From contig JALXEI010000363.1 of assembly GCA_027069645.1 (NCBI GenBank), positions 1 to 9,957 on the forward strand: 9,957 nt of DNA, given 5' to 3'. The notes beneath the pieces were generated by a model, which was given only the letters and a program-made list of their open reading frames with translations, searched no databases and was not told the origin of the DNA. Positions within the stretch are counted from its first letter, which is position 1. Each line of letters begins with the position of its first letter. Origin of the DNA: Hyphomicrobiales bacterium (lineage in GTDB: Bacteria > Pseudomonadota > Alphaproteobacteria > Rhizobiales > JAKIUO01). The position numbers and the translations under genes were made by a program. Positions 1 through 5,802 of the stretch are shown in pieces.

Positions 1-218
1 GGTATCGAGCTACGCGTCATCTACCAGCCATATGAGCCGCTACGATCCCATGAAACGGGTCAATATTTATGTTGTTTGGTATCAGATCTTTGCAACCTCA
101 ACCGTATGCGGCAAGATGAAAAAATAAAGGTCACAGATTTATAAACGGAACTCGGCTGAAACGGCAGAAAAGAAATACAGATGGTGGTTATTATTGATGC
201 GGCCATGCATGAGAGCAT
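1..218. other. Stretch after hisF with no supportable gene
   Basis: On the plus strand two short open frames run in from the window edge, one ending at a TAA at 142-144 and one at a TAA at 125-127. They overlap each other, neither gives a recognisable protein, and I cannot choose between them. Either could be the tail of a plus-strand gene converging on hisF. On the minus strand, directly after the hisF stop, there is only a short unrecognised frame of about 48 codons. No strong terminator hairpin with a T tract is visible after hisF; only a weak 5-bp GCATG/CATGC repeat spans its stop. hisE is not present here. Confidence 0.4.
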
Positions 219-992
219 TCAATCCATGCGCACCGCTATACCGGCGTCTTTCATATACTGCTTGGTTTCGCCGATGGTGAAAGTGCCAAAATGGAAGATC
301 GAGGCGGCGAGCACGGCGCTGGCGTGACCGTCGCGCACGCCTTCCACCATATGTTCCAGCGTCCCCACACCCCCGGAGGCGATTACCGGAACGGGGACAC
401 TGTCGGCGATGGCGCGGGTCAGATCGATATTGAAGCCCGATTTCGTCCCGTCCCTGTCCATGCTGGTGACCAGCAACTCCCCTGCCCCCAGCGTCACCAC
501 TTCATGAGCAAATTCGATGGCGTCAATGCCGGTCGGGGTGCGTCCGCCATGCGTGAAAATTTCCCAGCGTTTTGGCTCGTCCTCGCCACTGACCTGTTTC
601 GCATCAATGGAAATGACAATACACTGATTGCCAAATTTCTCCGAGGCGCGCCGCACCAGATCCCGATCTTTCACCGCCGCTGTATTGATTGATACCTTGT
701 CGGCGCCTGCTTCCAGCAGCTTGCGCACATCCTCGACCTGGCGCACGCCGCCCCCCACCGTCAGCGGCATGAAACAGTGCTCGGCAGTTTTTGATACAAC
801 CTCGTAAATGGTATCGCGATTTTCATGGGAAGCGGTAATATCAAGGAAAGTGAGTTCGTCAGCCCCGGCAACGTCATAGGCTTTGGCGCTTTCCACCGGA
901 TCACCGGCATCAATCAGATCGACAAAATTGACACCCTTGACGACGCGTCCGTCCTTGACATCAAGACAGGGAATGACCCTTGTTTTCAGCAT
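219..992 (-). CDS. hisF: Imidazole glycerol phosphate synthase, cyclase subunit HisF
   Basis: HisF is the cyclase half of IGP synthase. It uses ammonia channelled from HisH to convert PRFAR into imidazole glycerol phosphate and AICAR, in the cytoplasm. The 257-residue protein has the usual family length and a (beta/alpha)8 barrel pattern. The start reads MLKTRVIPCLDVKDG, with the first catalytic Asp at residue 11. The second is D130 in VISIDAK. Phosphate-binding glycine motifs are TVGGGVR (78-84) and ASGGVG (205-210); TSMDRDGTKSG lies at about 176-186. The ATG at 990-992 is preceded by GGGAAG. It is the last gene seen in the his cluster, and the 3' end of the small membrane ORF overlaps its start by 32 bases, suggesting translational coupling. 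Its partner hisH lies on the far side of a toxin-antitoxin module and hisA. Confidence 0.98.
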   Translation of the reverse strand: MLKTRVIPCLDVKDGRVVKGVNFVDLIDAGDPVESAKAYDVAGADELTFLDITASHENRDTIYEVVSKTAEHCFMPLTVGGGVRQVEDVRKLLEAGADKVSINTAAVKDRDLVRRASEKFGNQCIVISIDAKQVSGEDEPKRWEIFTHGGRTPTGIDAIEFAHEVVTLGAGELLVTSMDRDGTKSGFNIDLTRAIADSVPVPVIASGGVGTLEHMVEGVRDGHASAVLAASIFHFGTFTIGETKQYMKDAGIAVRMD

Positions 993-1119
993 GACTGTTT
1001 GCTTCCCGTTTTTCGGCCCGGCAGTGTTTTACAGCAATAGCCAACGGGGTGAGAATTGTAAATGCCATCGCGCAAAGTGCAAATGCCCCGGCGATATTCA
1101 ACAGTTGTGATTGATCCAT
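961..1119 (-). CDS. Small single-span membrane protein between hisA and hisF
   Basis: This is a 52-residue ORF that I do not recognise. It starts MDQSQLLNIAG, then has one hydrophobic stretch at about residues 6-30 rich in Leu, Ala, Ile and Phe, and ends in a polar, charged tail with K/R/E/H (31-52). This suggests one membrane-spanning helix with the charged tail probably in the cytoplasm. The ATG at 1117-1119 is chosen because GAAAGG lies 7 bases upstream; a GTG at 1183-1185 in the same frame would add 22 residues that look non-coding (Cys/Gly-rich). It follows hisA by 101 bases and overlaps the hisF start by 32 bases, so it is probably co-transcribed with them. No function can be inferred. 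It could be a chance ORF, but the Shine-Dalgarno site, clean hydrophobic helix and hisF overlap favour a real gene. Confidence 0.6.
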   Translation of the reverse strand: MDQSQLLNIAGAFALCAMAFTILTPLAIAVKHCRAEKREANSHAENKGHSLS

Positions 1120-1220
1120 GACACAGCCTTTCAAAATGCCTTTACCTGAAAGTGTGCCCGGGCCGCCACAAAAACAATGTTGCACACCGTCGCATCCCCT
1201 TGAACCGTCCTGTTGTGAAA

Positions 1221-1952
1221 TCAGCTTCCCTCTTTCAGCAGTGCGAGCGCTTCTGCAGGATCAAGACGACCATCATAGAGCGCCCGGCCCGATATGGCCC
1301 CTTCAAGCTTGCTGTTCTCCGGTTTGACCAGTTCGCGAATATCATCAAGGCTGGCCAGCCCCCCGGAAGCGATAACCGGAATGGAAACCGCATCGGCCAG
1401 CGCCCGGGTTGCCGGGAAATTCAGCCCCTTCAACACCCCGTCGCGGGAAATATCGGTATAGATAATGGCGCTGACCCCTGCATCCTCGAACTTTTTGGCC
1501 AGATCAATGGCGGTCATTTCGCTTAATTCATCCCAGCCCTCGATCGCCACCTTGCCGTCTCGCGCATCAATGCCCACGGCGATTTTACCGGGAAACTGCT
1601 TGCAGGCCTCGATCACCAGAGCCGGATTGCGCACCGCCACCGTGCCGAGAATAACCCGCGAGATGCCCTTGTCGAGCCACATGGCGATGGTTTCGAGATC
1701 ACGAATACCGCCGCCAAGCTGTGCGGGAATTGAAATCGCCCCGAGAATTGCCTCCACGGCCGCACCATTCACCGGCTTGCCCTCAAAAGCGCCGTTGAGA
1801 TCGACAATGTGAAGATATTGAAAGCCCTGATCCTCAAAGCTTTTGGCCTGCGCGGCCGGATTGTCGTTGAACACGGTCACGCGGTCCATGTCGCCCAGTT
1901 TGAGGCGCACGCATTCGCCGTCTTTAAGGTCAATCGCGGGGAAAAGGATCAT
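1221..1952 (-). CDS. hisA: ProFAR isomerase HisA
   Basis: HisA is phosphoribosylformimino-5-aminoimidazole carboxamide ribotide isomerase. It opens the ProFAR ribose by an Amadori rearrangement to give PRFAR, the substrate of HisF/HisH. The 243-residue protein is of normal length and starts MILFPAIDLKDG, with catalytic Asp at residue 8 and the partner D129 in AVGIDARDG. Phosphate-site motifs are AQLGGGIR (77-84) and IASGGLAS (194-201); YTDISRDG (165-172) is also typical. The frame stays open another 69 codons upstream, but that part overlaps the toxin gene and has no HisA similarity, so the ATG at 1950-1952 is used. Its Shine-Dalgarno site is poor (AGAG only). A TATATA box 11 bases upstream may give it its own short-leader promoter. 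It follows the PIN toxin gene by 97 bases. Confidence 0.97.
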   Translation of the reverse strand: MILFPAIDLKDGECVRLKLGDMDRVTVFNDNPAAQAKSFEDQGFQYLHIVDLNGAFEGKPVNGAAVEAILGAISIPAQLGGGIRDLETIAMWLDKGISRVILGTVAVRNPALVIEACKQFPGKIAVGIDARDGKVAIEGWDELSEMTAIDLAKKFEDAGVSAIIYTDISRDGVLKGLNFPATRALADAVSIPVIASGGLASLDDIRELVKPENSKLEGAISGRALYDGRLDPAEALALLKEGS

Positions 1953-1963
1953 ATGTCTGGCTC

Positions 1964-2018
1964 TATATATTGATGGACTGCCAAATGTCTTTTCAGACGG
2001 TATGGGGGACAAGTCCCC
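1964..2018 (-). promoter_or_regulatory. Toxin-hisA gap: two hairpins and a possible hisA -10 box
   Basis: The 97-base gap between the toxin stop and the hisA start holds two small hairpins. One has GGGGA/TCCCC arms at 2005-2009 and 2014-2018 with a 4-base loop. The other has GTCT/AGAC arms at 1987-1990 and 1995-1998 with a GAAA-type loop on the minus strand. Neither is followed by a clear T tract, so they are not convincing terminators; they could be RNA processing or stability elements. A TATATA at 1964-1969 (minus) ends 11 bases before the hisA ATG and could be a -10 box, but no good -35 sits 17 bases upstream. A TTGACA at 2033-2038 (minus) lacks a matching -10. Confidence 0.3.
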
Positions 2019-2049
2019 AAACCCCGATCTTTTGTCAAGTTCTATATTC

Positions 2050-2418
2050 TCAATAAGCGCTTTTGAGCCGGGGGAACATGGGGAAATGTTTGAGATTGAG
2101 CGTTGCCAGGGGCAAATCGTGATGTTCCGCAGTCGCGGCAATGATGGCATCGGGCACATCGATATTGTGGCTTTTTTGATAGTGCTTCAGATTGTTACCT
2201 GCGCTCTGCGCTATAGAAAGATCCAGTTTCAGCAAATTGACGCTATTATAAAACTGAATGATCTTCACTTCTTCCTGCTGACTTTTGGCTCCGGCAAAAA
2301 GCTCCGTTATCGTAACAACGGATATGGCGGGCTTGCTGGAAAGACTGGCGATAAAAGAGATCGCAGCCTCGTTGTGACGCAAATAATCAATGACAATGCA
2401 GGTATCAAGAAGCCTCAT
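2050..2418 (-). CDS. vapC: PIN-domain toxin (VapC type)
   Basis: This is a 122-residue PIN-domain protein, most likely the Mg2+-dependent ribonuclease toxin of a type II toxin-antitoxin pair. The acidic active-site residues are in the usual places: D5 in LLDTCIVIDYL, E39 in ITELFAGA, and D90 in VPDAIIAATA, with N108 in TLNLKHF at the position often held by Asp or Asn. Length matches VapC toxins. It starts at 2416-2418 and overlaps the upstream antitoxin gene by 14 bases, the tight coupling expected for such pairs; a GAGGGAG lies about 10 bases upstream. The gene looks more AT-rich at silent positions than the his genes on either side, consistent with acquisition by transfer. Natural VapC targets are tRNAs or rRNA, but its own target cannot be predicted from sequence. 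Confidence 0.9.
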   Translation of the reverse strand: MRLLDTCIVIDYLRHNEAAISFIASLSSKPAISVVTITELFAGAKSQQEEVKIIQFYNSVNLLKLDLSIAQSAGNNLKHYQKSHNIDVPDAIIAATAEHHDLPLATLNLKHFPMFPRLKSAY

Positions 2419-2704
2419 TCTTCTGTTGCTCCCTCAAAAGACCCTGCTGCATGAGCGTGTCAACGCGTTTGTTCCAGTTTTTTCGATTGTTTTCGACTGT
2501 TTTCTTCAGGTCATCAAAATCGCCTTCCATATCGAGAACCTTTTTAAGGCCCTCCTTCCAGCTCTGCTCCTCCTCTTCCCTGTCCCTGATGATCATGTCG
2601 ATACCTTCGCGGATCAGTTCGGCCTCGCTGACGCCAAGTCTGGCGCACAGGGCTTTCAGTTTCTCGTTTTGATCTTCCCTTATGAAAAACTGTTTTCGGA
2701 TCAT
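2405..2704 (-). CDS. vapB: Ribbon-helix-helix antitoxin of the PIN toxin
   Basis: This is a 99-residue protein with an N-terminal ribbon-helix-helix DNA-binding fold. It has a short beta strand (RKQFFI, residues 3-8), then helices at about 11-23 and 26-40 with the turn LGVSEAELIREG. The rest is highly charged (EEEEQ at 43-47, then Lys/Asp/Glu-rich to the end), which fits a flexible toxin-wrapping tail. Its position just upstream of and overlapping a PIN toxin identifies it as the antitoxin. It probably also represses its own promoter by binding the palindrome at 2720-2740. The ATG at 2702-2704 has an excellent Shine-Dalgarno site (AAGGAG, 6-base spacing). The symbol is by analogy; RHH/PIN pairs are also called FitAB. 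It lies 50 bases after the hisH stop. Confidence 0.85.
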   Translation of the reverse strand: MIRKQFFIREDQNEKLKALCARLGVSEAELIREGIDMIIRDREEEEQSWKEGLKKVLDMEGDFDDLKKTVENNRKNWNKRVDTLMQQGLLREQQKNEAS

Positions 2705-2719
2705 GATTGGCTCCTTTTT

Positions 2720-2740
2720 CTACACATAACATATGTGTAG
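2720..2740. promoter_or_regulatory. Palindromic operator upstream of the antitoxin gene
   Basis: A perfect 8-bp inverted repeat, CTACACAT / ATGTGTAG, with a 5-base spacer lies immediately upstream of the antitoxin Shine-Dalgarno site. RHH antitoxins, alone or with toxin, bind such palindromes and autoregulate. On the minus strand a possible -35 TTGCTT (2747-2752) is followed, 17-18 bases later, by TTATGT/TATGTG inside the repeat. Any promoter here would therefore be covered by a bound repressor. The promoter call is weak and the operator call is moderate. Confidence 0.6.
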
Positions 2741-2754
2741 GTATTGAAGCAAGA

Positions 2755-3405
2755 TCAGGGGCGCCATTTCAGGAAATTGGCAATGAGGCCGAGGCCAAGT
2801 TTCTGGCTTTTTTCCGGGTGGAACTGGGTGCCGACAATATTGTCTCTCGCGACCATCGCTGTCACCGGTCCGCCGTAGCCGGTTTCAAGGATGTCGTTCG
2901 CCCTGTCAGCCGTTTTAAAATGGTAGGAATGGACGAAATAGGCGTGCCAGCCATCCGGACCCAGTGGCAGACCAGCGAGCAGCGGATGATCATTGATCAC
3001 CTCAAGCGTATTCCAGCCCATATGGGGAATTTTCAGACTGGCATCATCGGGTTTGATCTGTTCCACCTGTCCGGCGATCCAGTCGAGGCCCTTGTGATCC
3101 CCGTGTTCAAGGCCGCGTGTGGCCAGCATCTGCATGCCAACACAAATACCGAAAAAAGGTTTGCCCTTTTGCAACACGCTTTCCGCCAGCGCTTCGGCCA
3201 TGCCATCCACGTCTTGCAATCCGCGATAACAATCGGCAAAGGCACCAACACCCGGCAGGACAATGCGTTGCGCCGCGCGGACCTCGTCCGGGTCACGGGT
3301 CAGTTTCACCTCAAGGTCTGCCCCGCTTTCGCGACTGGCGCGCCGAAAACTGGACAACGCCGAATGCAGATTTCCGGAACCGTAATCTATAATGACAACA
3401 CTCAT
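2755..3405 (-). CDS. hisH: Imidazole glycerol phosphate synthase, glutaminase subunit HisH
   Basis: HisH is a class I glutamine amidotransferase. It hydrolyses glutamine and passes ammonia through the HisF barrel for imidazole ring formation. The 216-residue protein starts MSVVIIDYGSGNLHS, a standard HisH start. The catalytic triad is visible: C88 in FGICVGMQML, and H196 and E198 in TQFHPEKS. The oxyanion strand PGVG is at 51-54, and YFVHSYHF at 156-163 is also typical. Its ATG overlaps the stop of the DUF2628 gene in an ATGA (3402-3405), so the two are translationally coupled. It is normally followed by hisA, but here a toxin-antitoxin module intervenes 50 bases after its stop. Confidence 0.97.
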   Translation of the reverse strand: MSVVIIDYGSGNLHSALSSFRRASRESGADLEVKLTRDPDEVRAAQRIVLPGVGAFADCYRGLQDVDGMAEALAESVLQKGKPFFGICVGMQMLATRGLEHGDHKGLDWIAGQVEQIKPDDASLKIPHMGWNTLEVINDHPLLAGLPLGPDGWHAYFVHSYHFKTADRANDILETGYGGPVTAMVARDNIVGTQFHPEKSQKLGLGLIANFLKWRP

Positions 3406-3824
3406 GCTGTTTCCTCACCCGCCTTGCTTTCCTGAAATGGCAACCAGTTATGATAGAAACGCCGTTCGCACTCAATCTGCGAGGGGCCGGTTATGGCGGC
3501 GATCATCCGATAGCCCTGTCGTTCCAGCATCATCCGTCTGATGTCATTGCCCAGAAAACCAAGCGCAATTGACAGGCCCGCATAAAGAACAGCGCCCGCA
3601 TCGGGTGATGCGCCTGCCAGACGGGCCAGGCCGGTCAGAATGACAAACAGGCCAATAAAACCGGCAAGAGGAATCCACAGGCGATGCATAGCCAGCCAGA
3701 AAACCGAACCCATCATCGCCCACAGGGAAAAACCGTCCCTGACAAAAACCAGATTATCAGACCGCGCCACGAGATTTTTATCAGGTTTCACCGGTTCGTA
3801 AACCGTGCAACTCAACTCGGACAT
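3402..3824 (-). CDS. DUF2628 membrane protein of the his operon
   Basis: This is a 140-residue protein starting MSELSCTVYEP. Residues 33-50 carry the DUF2628-like signature FVRDGFSLWAMMGSVFW, followed by MHRLW. Hydrophobic segments at about 37-74 and 80-95 suggest two or three membrane spans, and the C-terminus is cytoplasmic-looking with aromatic and charged residues. The ATG at 3822-3824 was chosen over an upstream in-frame start because GGGGAG lies 8 bases upstream and the family signature follows directly. The start is 4 bases after the hisB stop, and its own stop overlaps the hisH ATG. A gene of this family between hisB and hisH is, as I recall, a recurrent feature of alphaproteobacterial his operons. 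Its role is unknown and nothing here shows a catalytic site. Confidence 0.85.
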   Translation of the reverse strand: MSELSCTVYEPVKPDKNLVARSDNLVFVRDGFSLWAMMGSVFWLAMHRLWIPLAGFIGLFVILTGLARLAGASPDAGAVLYAGLSIALGFLGNDIRRMMLERQGYRMIAAITGPSQIECERRFYHNWLPFQESKAGEETA

Positions 3825-3828
3825 AAAT

Positions 3829-4422
3829 CTAGCTCCCCAGCTTGCCCTTGGTGGTCGGCAGTGCATCGGCCTGTCGCCGATCAATGGTCAGGGCCGCCCG
3901 CAGCGCCCGCGCCAGCGCCTTGAAGCAACTCTCTATTATATGGTGATTGTTCTCGCCATAAAGATTTTCCACATGCAGGGTCAGACCGGCATTTTGTGCA
4001 AAGGCCTGAAAAAATTCGCGGAACAATTCCGTATCCATCTCGCCTACCTTGTCACGCGAAAACTGCACATTCCACACCAGCCAGGGACGCCCCGATATAT
4101 CGACAGCGGCACGGGTCAGAACCTCGTCCATTGGAATATAGGAAAAGCCGTAGCGGCGGATGCCTTTTTTATCGCCAAGGGCTTCAAGGAAAGCAAGGCC
4201 AAGGGCGATGCCGACATCTTCCGTGGTGTGATGCCCGTCAATATGCAGATCACCCTTGCAACGCACCTTTATATCGATCAGCGAATGGCGCGATAGCTGT
4301 TCCAGCATGTGATCAAGAAAGCCGAGACCGGTCTTCACATCATAGCTGCCGCTGCCATCAAGGTTTATTGTGGCGCTGATTTTGGTCTCGTTTGTGTTTC
4401 GCTCAACTGAAGCCGTGCGCAT
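3829..4422 (-). CDS. hisB: Imidazoleglycerol-phosphate dehydratase HisB
   Basis: HisB (monofunctional IGPD) dehydrates imidazole glycerol phosphate to imidazole acetol phosphate, the step after HisH/HisF. The 197-residue protein has normal length and no fused histidinol-phosphatase domain. Metal-binding motifs are in place: DHML (37-40), the block HHTTEDVG (64-71), and NNHHIIESCFKALA (158-171) with H160, H161 and E164. The C-terminus ALPTTKGKL matches the family's usual end. The ATG at 4420-4422 is preceded by AGGA 7 bases upstream; an in-frame GTG at 4492-4494 would add 24 unconserved residues. It is the first his gene of the cluster and is followed after 4 bases by the DUF2628 gene. No second gene lies immediately upstream on the same strand other than tetR, 158 bases away. 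Confidence 0.97.
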   Translation of the reverse strand: MRTASVERNTNETKISATINLDGSGSYDVKTGLGFLDHMLEQLSRHSLIDIKVRCKGDLHIDGHHTTEDVGIALGLAFLEALGDKKGIRRYGFSYIPMDEVLTRAAVDISGRPWLVWNVQFSRDKVGEMDTELFREFFQAFAQNAGLTLHVENLYGENNHHIIESCFKALARALRAALTIDRRQADALPTTKGKLGS

Positions 4423-4513
4423 GGGTCTGTCCTGATCTGCTGTTTCGTTTCGGTGTTCTTGTAGCAGCATCCTTGCCGGAGGACCAGAGGCCACAGGCCA
4501 TCAAAACGGTCCT
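4403..4513 (-). promoter_or_regulatory. hisB leader: foldable region with a 32-codon upstream ORF
   Basis: Upstream of hisB an inverted repeat AGGACC (4480-4485) / GGTCCT (4508-4513) encloses a small GGCC-TGT-GGCC hairpin (4489-4499). A candidate leader ORF starts at an ATG at 4499-4501, with AAAGGA a few bases upstream inside one stem arm. It encodes 32 residues and ends at 4403, 20 bases inside hisB in another frame. It has only two His codons (HAH near its end), so it is not a classic his attenuator peptide. It could couple translation to hisB, or be chance. No clear -35/-10 pair is seen in the gap. Confidence 0.25.
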
Positions 4514-4580
4514 TTCAAAATGGCACGAGAAAGTTTTTCAGTCCTTCATTGTTTCAGAACACCATCCGGCAGGCAGCCCC

Positions 4581-5204
4581 CTACCCTGATTGACAATGAA
4601 AACGGAAAAAACCGGAGACAAATTCTTTAGCCATGATCTCAAGCTTTTCCCGGCTTTCCCCGACACGCGCCCGCGCAGCAAGGCTGTGTGTGACAGCCAA
4701 AAGCATATGTGCGATCAACTGCGGATCTGATCCGGATGAAAGAGATCCGTCTTGTTTGAGGGATTTGAAAAAATCGATGATGATTTGATCTGTTTTGGCA
4801 AAAATTTCGGACAGTTTCTCGCGTATTTGCTCGTCTTCTCCGGCATCTTCAACAGCAACCGTTGAAAGCAGACATCCTTTCGGGCCAGCGGGTGAAGCAA
4901 CACAACGAATACTGGCCTCAAGGAACGCCGAAACCGCTGCCTCCGGTTCCGTTTCCTTTTGAAGTGCAGCGACAGGCTGACAACCAAAAGTTACAGCATA
5001 TCGATCGATAACCGCCAGAAACAGCTCCAGTTTACTGCCAAAGGCCGCATAAAGGCTTGGCCGATTGATCCGCATGGCTTCAGTAAGTTCATCCAGAGAA
5101 GCACCATTATAGCCTCTGGACCAGAAAACGGTCATGGCGCGATCCAGCACTTCATCACGATCAAAACGACGCGGACGCCCGCGCGGACGGGTTGATTTTT
5201 TCAT
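4581..5204 (-). CDS. TetR/AcrR-family transcriptional repressor
   Basis: This is a 207-residue TetR-family regulator. After a basic N-terminus (RPRGRPRRFDR) the DNA-binding domain spans about 15-60, with the HTH in SLDELTEAMRINRPSLYAAFGSK (helices near 36-55). The ligand/dimer domain follows. It contains PKGCLLSTVAVE (108-119), a GCLL motif common in one TetR branch, plus Cys at 75, 101, 111 and 204. A cysteine in GCLL raises the possibility of sensing electrophiles or oxidants, but that is inference. The ATG at 5202-5204 has AAAGG about 6 bases upstream. It is divergent from the four-helix membrane protein gene, and two related palindromes lie between them, so autoregulation and repression of the neighbour are likely. 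The his operon begins 158 bases downstream and is probably unrelated. The ligand is unknown. Confidence 0.93.
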   Translation of the reverse strand: MKKSTRPRGRPRRFDRDEVLDRAMTVFWSRGYNGASLDELTEAMRINRPSLYAAFGSKLELFLAVIDRYAVTFGCQPVAALQKETEPEAAVSAFLEASIRCVASPAGPKGCLLSTVAVEDAGEDEQIREKLSEIFAKTDQIIIDFFKSLKQDGSLSSGSDPQLIAHMLLAVTHSLAARARVGESREKLEIMAKEFVSGFFRFHCQSG

Positions 5205-5206
5205 TT

Positions 5207-5222
5207 TATACCTTTCGGTACA
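5207..5222. promoter_or_regulatory. Candidate TetR operator, tetR-proximal
   Basis: This is a 16-bp imperfect palindrome with TACC/GGTA half sites around a 4-base centre. It sits 2 bases upstream of the repressor's ATG, over its Shine-Dalgarno region. It matches the second site at 5255-5270 at 11 of 16 positions in the same orientation. Read on the minus strand both fit TGTAYCGA followed by GTAYA after a short gap. Confidence 0.55.
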
Positions 5223-5228
5223 TATTTA

Positions 5229-5257
5229 TTGACACTGGTCTTTCTGTTTAATATTGT
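5229..5257 (+). promoter_or_regulatory. Promoter of the four-helix membrane protein gene
   Basis: A perfect -35 hexamer TTGACA (5229-5234) is followed, after exactly 17 bases, by TATTGT (5252-5257), a 4-of-6 match to the -10 consensus. Transcription would start near 5264, giving a leader of about 90 bases before the ATG at 5353. The -10 box and start point overlap the operator-like palindrome at 5255-5270, as expected for a repressed sigma-70-type promoter. Confidence 0.65.
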
Positions 5258-5270
5258 ACTACTCGATACA
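5255..5270. promoter_or_regulatory. Candidate TetR operator over the plus-strand promoter
   Basis: This is a 16-bp imperfect palindrome with outer half sites TGTA/TACA, centred 48 bp from the related site at 5207-5222. It overlaps the last three bases of the -10 box and the likely start point of the plus-strand promoter, so repressor bound here would block transcription of the membrane protein gene. Confidence 0.55.
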
Positions 5271-5352
5271 TTAATAAGACTACAAGCGGAAACTCTCGAA
5301 ACGAATCCGTTTGCAGCAGATCACTCACAAACCTGAAACAGGGAGAAAGCAA

Positions 5353-5802
5353 ATGACAGCATACCGGCTGGGTGCCATTTTTTATATTCTTTGGGGCATC
5401 ATGCATGCAATGTTCGGCGCGCAAATCATTATTCAGAACACAGGCGAAGGTCCTTTCGCTGTTATTCAGTCCATCTATGCCGATATCGGTCCACAGATGA
5501 CACCAAAAGAACCAGGTTCGGTCATCGGTGCCCTGATGAACCAGCATGGATGGAATCTGCTGTGGTTCGGCGTATTTGCAACAGTTGTCGGCGCTTTTTA
5601 TAACTGGCGCAACAGCTTTTCCGGATACTGGTACAATCTGGCCGTCGTCAGTCTGGCCGATATCGGCTTTATTGTGGCTGTGCTGATTCCCGGCTATGTC
5701 GATCTGATGGTCGGAATATGGGGACCCATCCTCTGGGTTCTGGCCATTATTTTCTCAACAATCGGCCTCATGAAACCGGCCTCCGAACAAAAGGTGGCCT
5801 GA
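5353..5802 (+). CDS. Four-helix integral membrane protein, TetR-linked
   Basis: This is a 149-residue membrane protein whose family I cannot name with confidence. Hydrophobic helices lie at about 5-27 (YRLGAIFYILWGIMHAMFGA), 63-83, 92-113 and 119-140, with a longer loop (28-62) after helix 1 and a short polar tail. A His in helix 1 (H18) and NQHGWNLLW (63-71) at the start of helix 2 stand out. The size and layout resemble small four-helix families such as DoxX-like or DUF proteins, but no signature proves it. The ATG at 5353-5355 has GGGAG 8-9 bases upstream; an in-frame ATG at 5311 lacks a good site. It is transcribed away from the TetR gene, from a strong promoter with an overlapping operator, so it is probably induced by the TetR ligand. 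A role in membrane stress or export would be guesswork. Confidence 0.88.
   Translation: MTAYRLGAIFYILWGIMHAMFGAQIIIQNTGEGPFAVIQSIYADIGPQMTPKEPGSVIGALMNQHGWNLLWFGVFATVVGAFYNWRNSFSGYWYNLAVVSLADIGFIVAVLIPGYVDLMVGIWGPILWVLAIIFSTIGLMKPASEQKVA

Noticed and set aside
1..144. Two overlapping plus-strand frames open at the window edge
   Set aside because: They overlap in different frames, neither product is recognised, and the longer one uses codons (CTA, CGA, TTA) uncommon in the clear genes here.
1144..1240. CTGAAAG / CTTTCAG inverted repeat around the end of hisA
   Set aside because: Only 7 bp with over 80 bases between arms; expected by chance.
1953..2159. N-terminal extension of hisA to an upstream start inside the toxin gene
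   Set aside because: The extension overlaps vapC and shows no HisA similarity, while MILFPAIDLKDG is the standard family start with catalytic Asp at residue 8.
2707..3435. Plus-strand open frame of 242 codons opposite hisH
   Set aside because: HisH on the minus strand has its full triad and normal length; the plus-strand product is unrecognisable and spans into the next gene.
4423..4494. GTG start giving hisB 24 extra residues
   Set aside because: No Shine-Dalgarno support comparable with the AGGA before the ATG at 4422, and IGPD proteins are normally about 195-200 residues.
4385..4501. Classic histidine attenuator upstream of hisB
   Set aside because: No run of His codons and no terminator hairpin with a T tract in the leader; only two His codons in the candidate ORF.
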